Source: CAYMRB01 sp964392615 (GTDB lineage: Bacteria; Planctomycetota; UBA8108). Taken from it: a stretch of DNA of 9,449 nt. Below, piece after piece: positions 5,805 through 9,449 of the stretch. Numbering within the stretch: the stretch's first letter is position 1; each line of letters starts with the position of its first letter. A model generated the notes under the pieces. The model had not been told where the DNA came from. It was given only the letters and a program-made list of their open reading frames with translations, and searched no databases. Location of the stretch: assembly GCA_964392615.1 (NCBI GenBank), contig CAYMRB010000400.1, positions 1 to 9,449 of the forward strand. The letters run 5' to 3'. Both the position numbers and the translations under genes were made by a program.

Positions 5805-8800
5805 ATGGTCCGTTTCGTTCTCGTCGTTTGCGCGGTCATTCTCGGTTTGCCGTTCGGCGAACTGCAAGCCCAAAAGGACCCGTTCGCGGAGCACGTGAGA
5901 TCGACCGATCCGCTGACCCCCGAGGAAGAGCGGCGCAGCTTTCGTCTGCCTCCCGGCTTCGAGATCCGACTCGTCGCGGCGGAGCCGGATATCCAGAAGC
6001 CGATGAACCTCGCGTTCGATGCGCGCGGTCGGCTCTGGACGACCGGGTCGACGGAGTATCCGTATCCGATCGATCCCGCTAGCGGTAAGGCGGGGCGCGA
6101 TACCGTCAAGATTCTCGAGGATCTCGATGGGGACGGACGCGCCGACCGCATCACGACGTTCGCCGACGGGCTCAACATCCCGATCGGCGTCTATCCCTGC
6201 CGAGGCGGGGCGGTCGTCTTCAGCGTTCCGAACATCTGGTTCTTCGAGGACACCGACGGCGACGATCGCGCCGACCGGCGTCGCGTGCTCTACGGGCCGT
6301 TCGGCTGGCAGCGCGACGCGCATGGGTTGAACAACTCGTTCACGCGCGGATTCGACGGCTGGGTGTACGCGTGTCACGGTTTCAACAACCACACGACGGT
6401 TCGAGGGCGCGACGGTCACGCGATCACGATGCACTCGGGCAATACGTATCGCTTTCGCCTCGACGGCAGCCGGATCGAGCAGTTCACGAAGGGCCAGGTC
6501 AATCCGTTCGGGCTGTCGTTCGACCCGCGCGGCAACGCGTTCACTGCGGATTGCCACTCCGCGCCGATCTATCAGCTTCTGCGCGGGGGATCGTATCCGA
6601 GCTTCGGCAAGCCTCATGACGGCCTCGGCTTCGTCCCCCCGATGTTGCGACACAGTCACGGCTCGACCGCGATCTGCGGCATCGTGGCCTACGACGACGA
6701 TGGATTTCCGCCGGAGTTCCTCGGCAACTTCCTCATCGGCAACGTCGTGACGTGTCGTATCAACCGCGACGTGCCGGTCTATCGCGGCTCGACGATCAAG
6801 GCGCGCGAGATGCCCGATTTCGTGTCGACGACCGATCCCTGGTTTCGCCCGGTCGACATCCAGCTCGGCCCCGACGGCGCGCTCTACGTCGCCGATTTCT
6901 ACAACCGGATCATCGGCCACTACGAGGTGCGCCTCGACCACCCGGGTCGCGACCGAGTGCGCGCGCGCATCTGGAGGATCGCGTACACGGGCGACGGGAA
7001 ACGCGAGCGCGAGGTGCCGCGGTTCGACGTGTCAGGGGCCGACGTCAGCGCCCTCGTCGCCGAGCTCGGCGCGCGCAATCTGACGCGTCGCATGCTCGCG
7101 ACCGACGAGCTCGTCGACCGCGTCGGCAAGGCGGCGGTGCCGGCGCTCACGAGTGCGGTGTCCGGATCGAAGAGCGCGACGACTCGAGCGCACGCGCTGT
7201 GGGCTCTCCATCGCCTCGGCGCGCTCGGTGAGGGCTTGATCGTGTCCGCGGCCGCAGACGCTCACTCGCTCGTGCGCGTCCACGCGATGAAGGTCCTCTC
7301 GGAGACGCCGGCCTGGAGCGACCGCCTCGGCAGCCTCGCGATCGTCGGCACACGAGATGCCGACGCGTTCGTGCAGCGTGCGGCGGCGGACGCGCTCGGG
7401 CGCCATCCGAGCGCGGCGCACGTGCGGCCGCTCGTCGAGCTCTGGCGGACGACGCCGCCCGCCGACGATCATCTGCGGCATGTGGCGCGCATCGCGTTGC
7501 GCGACACGATTCGCGCGCACGGCATCCTCGCGGCCATCGACAAGGTCGTCGGAAAGCCTGGCGGCTTGGACGCGCAGGCCGAGGAGCTCATTGCCGGCGT
7601 CGCGATAGCCGTCGAGACGGAGGCGGCTGCCGTGAGCCTGTTCGGTTGGCTGCAGCGTCGCGGCGCGAGCGCGGCCGATGGTGTCATCGCGTCGCGGTTG
7701 CGACATGTCGTGCGTCACGCGCCCGAGGGCATGGTCGAATCGGTCGCCGAGTTCACTCGCGATCGTTTTCGCAGCAACCTTCCGCTGCAGCTCGAGCTGC
7801 TCGGCGCGATCCACAGCGGCCTCGAGCAACGCGGCGCTCCTCCCGGGCCGCGGCTACGGGCGTGGGCGCGGCAGCTCGCTGGCGATCTCCTGACGGCAGC
7901 GGGCGCGGAGGATCTCGCGTGGCGCAGCTCGGCTGCACGCGGACGGAAGCCCTCCGCGAATCCGTGGGTCACGGAGATGCGCGAGTCGGCCGACGGCGTC
8001 GCTGCCCGCTTCCTGTCGAGCTTGCCGCGGGGAGAGAGCCTGACGGGCGCGATCCGGTCGCGGCCGTTCACGATCCCGCCGCGCCTCGAGTTCTGGATCG
8101 CCGGCCACGACGGCGTTCCGAACAAGCCGTTTCAAGACCGCAACCTCGTGCGTCTGCTCGACGCGGCGACCGGAGTCGTCCTCGCGGAAGCGCGCCCGCC
8201 GCGCAACGACACGGCGCGGCGGATTCGGTGGGATCTGTCGAGGGCGACGGGCGACCAGGGCGTGTTCGAGATCGTCGACGGCGACGCGGGTGGCGCGTTC
8301 GCGTGGCTAGCCGTCGGGCGTTTCGACCCGTCATTCGTGCCGGTGACGGTGCATGGACCGGAAGATCTCGAGCGGCTCGTCCGCGGCGGTATCGAGATCG
8401 CTCGTCGGATGCAGTTCGAGGATCTTCGCGAGTCGCTCGAGCGCGTCCTGAGGGTGCACGCCGGCCATCCGGCGTTGAGCGCGCTCGCGGCAAGGGCTGT
8501 CATCGAGCTGCGCCCTGACGCACTGCTCGGCGCGGCCGCTGGGCTTCTCCACGCGCCCGAGCTCCCGCAGGCGGCGCGGGAGGACGTCGTCCTGGCCGTG
8601 CTCGATCGCGAAGTCGATCCGCAGGCTCTCGTCGCGGAGCTCTTCAAGTCGCTGCCGGCCGGACAGCAAGTCGTCCTCGCCGAGAGCCTGGTCGCGAGCG
8701 GCGAGGGAGTCGGGGCGCTCGTCGCGCTGGTCGAGAAGGGCCAAGCGTCCGCGCGACTTCTGGCGCGCGCGTCGATTCGACAGAAGGCCATCGCTGCGGG

Positions 8801-9332
8801 CGGCGATGGCGTGGCGAAGCGCATCGACGCGCTCGTCTCCGATCTGCCGTCGCAGGACGAGGAGATCGCGAAGCTCATGGTGCAGCGCCGCGACGGCTAC
8901 GACCCGGCGACGGCATCGGCGGAGGGAGGCGAGAAGGTGTTCTCGGACACCTGCGCCGCATGCCATCAGTTCGCGGGCAAGGGGACGGTGGTCGGTCCGC
9001 AGCTCGACGGCATCGGAGCGCGCGGCGTCGAGCGACTCGTCGAAGACCTGCTCGATCCGAATCGCAACGTCGACGTCGCGTTCCGCACGAGCACTTGGAT
9101 TCTCAACGACGGGCGCGTCGTCGCAGGCCTCCAGCGCCGCGAGGAGGGCGCGACGATCGTCGTCGCCGACAGCGCCGGCAAGGAGGCCGCGATCGCCAAG
9201 GGCGAGGTCCTGAACCGCAGCGACTCGGCCCTGTCATTGATGCCCGAAAACATCGCGGTCGATCTGACCCCGCAGCAGTTCAACGATCTCCTGCGGTATC
9301 TGACGACGGAGCCGGTGCCAGCGGCGAAATAG
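5805..9332 (+). CDS. Secreted propeller/HEAT/cytochrome c protein (Pirellula-type membrane-bound dehydrogenase and heme-binding domains)
   Basis: A 1175-residue exported protein, probably an extracytoplasmic oxidoreductase feeding electrons to its own c-type heme; the substrate is unknown, and sugar or alcohol oxidation is only an analogy with sorbosone-dehydrogenase-like propellers. Residues 1-22 are a signal peptide. Residues 46-392 form the beta-propeller (RLPPGFEIRLVAAEPDIQKP at 47-66) with two Asp-rich calcium-like loops, DLDGDGRAD (106-114) and DTDGDDRAD (149-157), and the conserved FRPVDIQLGPDGALYVADFY (347-366). HEAT-like helices cover about 412-550 and further helices run to about 740. 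Residues 753-842 look like a jelly-roll insert (LEFWIAGHDG, EIVDGDAGGAFAWLAVGRF). A second helical block spans 850-1035. The heme domain has CAACH at 1050-1054 and a likely distal Met in SLMPENIA (M1146). This domain order is typical of planctomycetes. No membrane anchor is visible beyond the signal peptide. The gene is transcribed divergently from the flavoprotein operon. Confidence 0.9.
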   Translation: MVRFVLVVCAVILGLPFGELQAQKDPFAEHVRSTDPLTPEEERRSFRLPPGFEIRLVAAEPDIQKPMNLAFDARGRLWTTGSTEYPYPIDPASGKAGRDTVKILEDLDGDGRADRITTFADGLNIPIGVYPCRGGAVVFSVPNIWFFEDTDGDDRADRRRVLYGPFGWQRDAHGLNNSFTRGFDGWVYACHGFNNHTTVRGRDGHAITMHSGNTYRFRLDGSRIEQFTKGQVNPFGLSFDPRGNAFTADCHSAPIYQLLRGGSYPSFGKPHDGLGFVPPMLRHSHGSTAICGIVAYDDDGFPPEFLGNFLIGNVVTCRINRDVPVYRGSTIKAREMPDFVSTTDPWFRPVDIQLGPDGALYVADFYNRIIGHYEVRLDHPGRDRVRARIWRIAYTGDGKREREVPRFDVSGADVSALVAELGARNLTRRMLATDELVDRVGKAAVPALTSAVSGSKSATTRAHALWALHRLGALGEGLIVSAAADAHSLVRVHAMKVLSETPAWSDRLGSLAIVGTRDADAFVQRAAADALGRHPSAAHVRPLVELWRTTPPADDHLRHVARIALRDTIRAHGILAAIDKVVGKPGGLDAQAEELIAGVAIAVETEAAAVSLFGWLQRRGASAADGVIASRLRHVVRHAPEGMVESVAEFTRDRFRSNLPLQLELLGAIHSGLEQRGAPPGPRLRAWARQLAGDLLTAAGAEDLAWRSSAARGRKPSANPWVTEMRESADGVAARFLSSLPRGESLTGAIRSRPFTIPPRLEFWIAGHDGVPNKPFQDRNLVRLLDAATGVVLAEARPPRNDTARRIRWDLSRATGDQGVFEIVDGDAGGAFAWLAVGRFDPSFVPVTVHGPEDLERLVRGGIEIARRMQFEDLRESLERVLRVHAGHPALSALAARAVIELRPDALLGAAAGLLHAPELPQAAREDVVLAVLDREVDPQALVAELFKSLPAGQQVVLAESLVASGEGVGALVALVEKGQASARLLARASIRQKAIAAGGDGVAKRIDALVSDLPSQDEEIAKLMVQRRDGYDPATASAEGGEKVFSDTCAACHQFAGKGTVVGPQLDGIGARGVERLVEDLLDPNRNVDVAFRTSTWILNDGRVVAGLQRREEGATIVVADSAGKEAAIAKGEVLNRSDSALSLMPENIAVDLTPQQFNDLLRYLTTEPVPAAK

Positions 9333-9333
9333 C

Positions 9334-9377
9334 GCGATTCGCTCGGACGGATCGACGCGGTCGGAAGGTCGAATCGC
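9334..9377 (+). terminator. Inverted repeat after the propeller/cytochrome gene, candidate terminator
   Basis: GCGATTCG (9334-9341) and CGAATCGC (9370-9377) are perfect inverted repeats starting one base after the stop codon. The 28-base loop holds a smaller stem, CGAC-GCG-GTCG, so the transcript could fold into a nested hairpin. No T-tract follows, so factor-independent termination is not assured. The remaining 72 bases to the window end contain no gene or motif I can support. Confidence 0.35.
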
Positions 9378-9449
9378 CGGCGACACGGCACCTCCGTTAC
9401 CGGGCGCGTTTGTCGACTTCGGGACGCCATCGTATGCCTCTCGGGTAGA

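Noticed and set aside
5784..6941. Minus-strand frame of 385 codons opposite the propeller domain
   Set aside because: Its translation shows no recognised motif and it lies antisense to strongly conserved propeller motifs; a GC-rich shadow.

Overview
The window is GC-rich and densely coding. It most likely comes from a planctomycete (Planctomycetota) or a close relative. Two signs point there. One is a large secreted protein joining a Pirellula-type beta-propeller 'dehydrogenase' domain, HEAT-like helices and a C-terminal CxxCH heme domain of the Pirellula/Verrucomicrobium type. The other is a secreted protein with paired dockerin-like calcium loops in the style common in planctomycete proteomes. 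No rRNA, tRNA, CRISPR array, transposase or phage gene was seen.

Layout. Bases 1-111 hold the 3' end of a gene cut by the window edge; it ends in an Ala-Asp repeat encoded by nine perfect copies of the hexamer GCCGAT. A multi-pass GT-C type glycosyltransferase (122-1684, +) follows 10 bp later. It overlaps the start of a small cupin gene with a lysine/arginine-rich tail (1654-2220, +). A short inverted repeat, whose arms contain the stop codons of two facing genes, separates the cupin gene from a lysine-free, very acidic secreted dockerin-like protein (2242-3174, -). Upstream of that on the minus strand is a translationally coupled pair: a dihydroorotate-dehydrogenase-fold flavoprotein (4466-5731, -) followed, with an 8-bp overlap, by an enolase-superfamily enzyme of the o-succinylbenzoate synthase / N-acylamino acid racemase type (3304-4473, -). 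A 73-bp divergent intergenic region carrying a strong hairpin leads to the 1175-residue propeller/HEAT/cytochrome c protein (5805-9332, +). The last 117 bases hold an inverted repeat and no gene that I can see.

How the genes work together. The strongest functional link is the flavoprotein/enolase pair, which is translationally coupled and probably catalyses consecutive steps on one metabolite; no menaquinone genes are nearby, so the substrate is open. The glycosyltransferase and cupin genes overlap and are probably co-transcribed, but no shared function is evident. The propeller/cytochrome protein and the dockerin-like protein are both predicted to be exported. I see no defence or mobile system. 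The best candidates for something undescribed are the flavoprotein/enolase pair, the cupin with a histone-H1-like tail, and the lysine-free dockerin-like protein.
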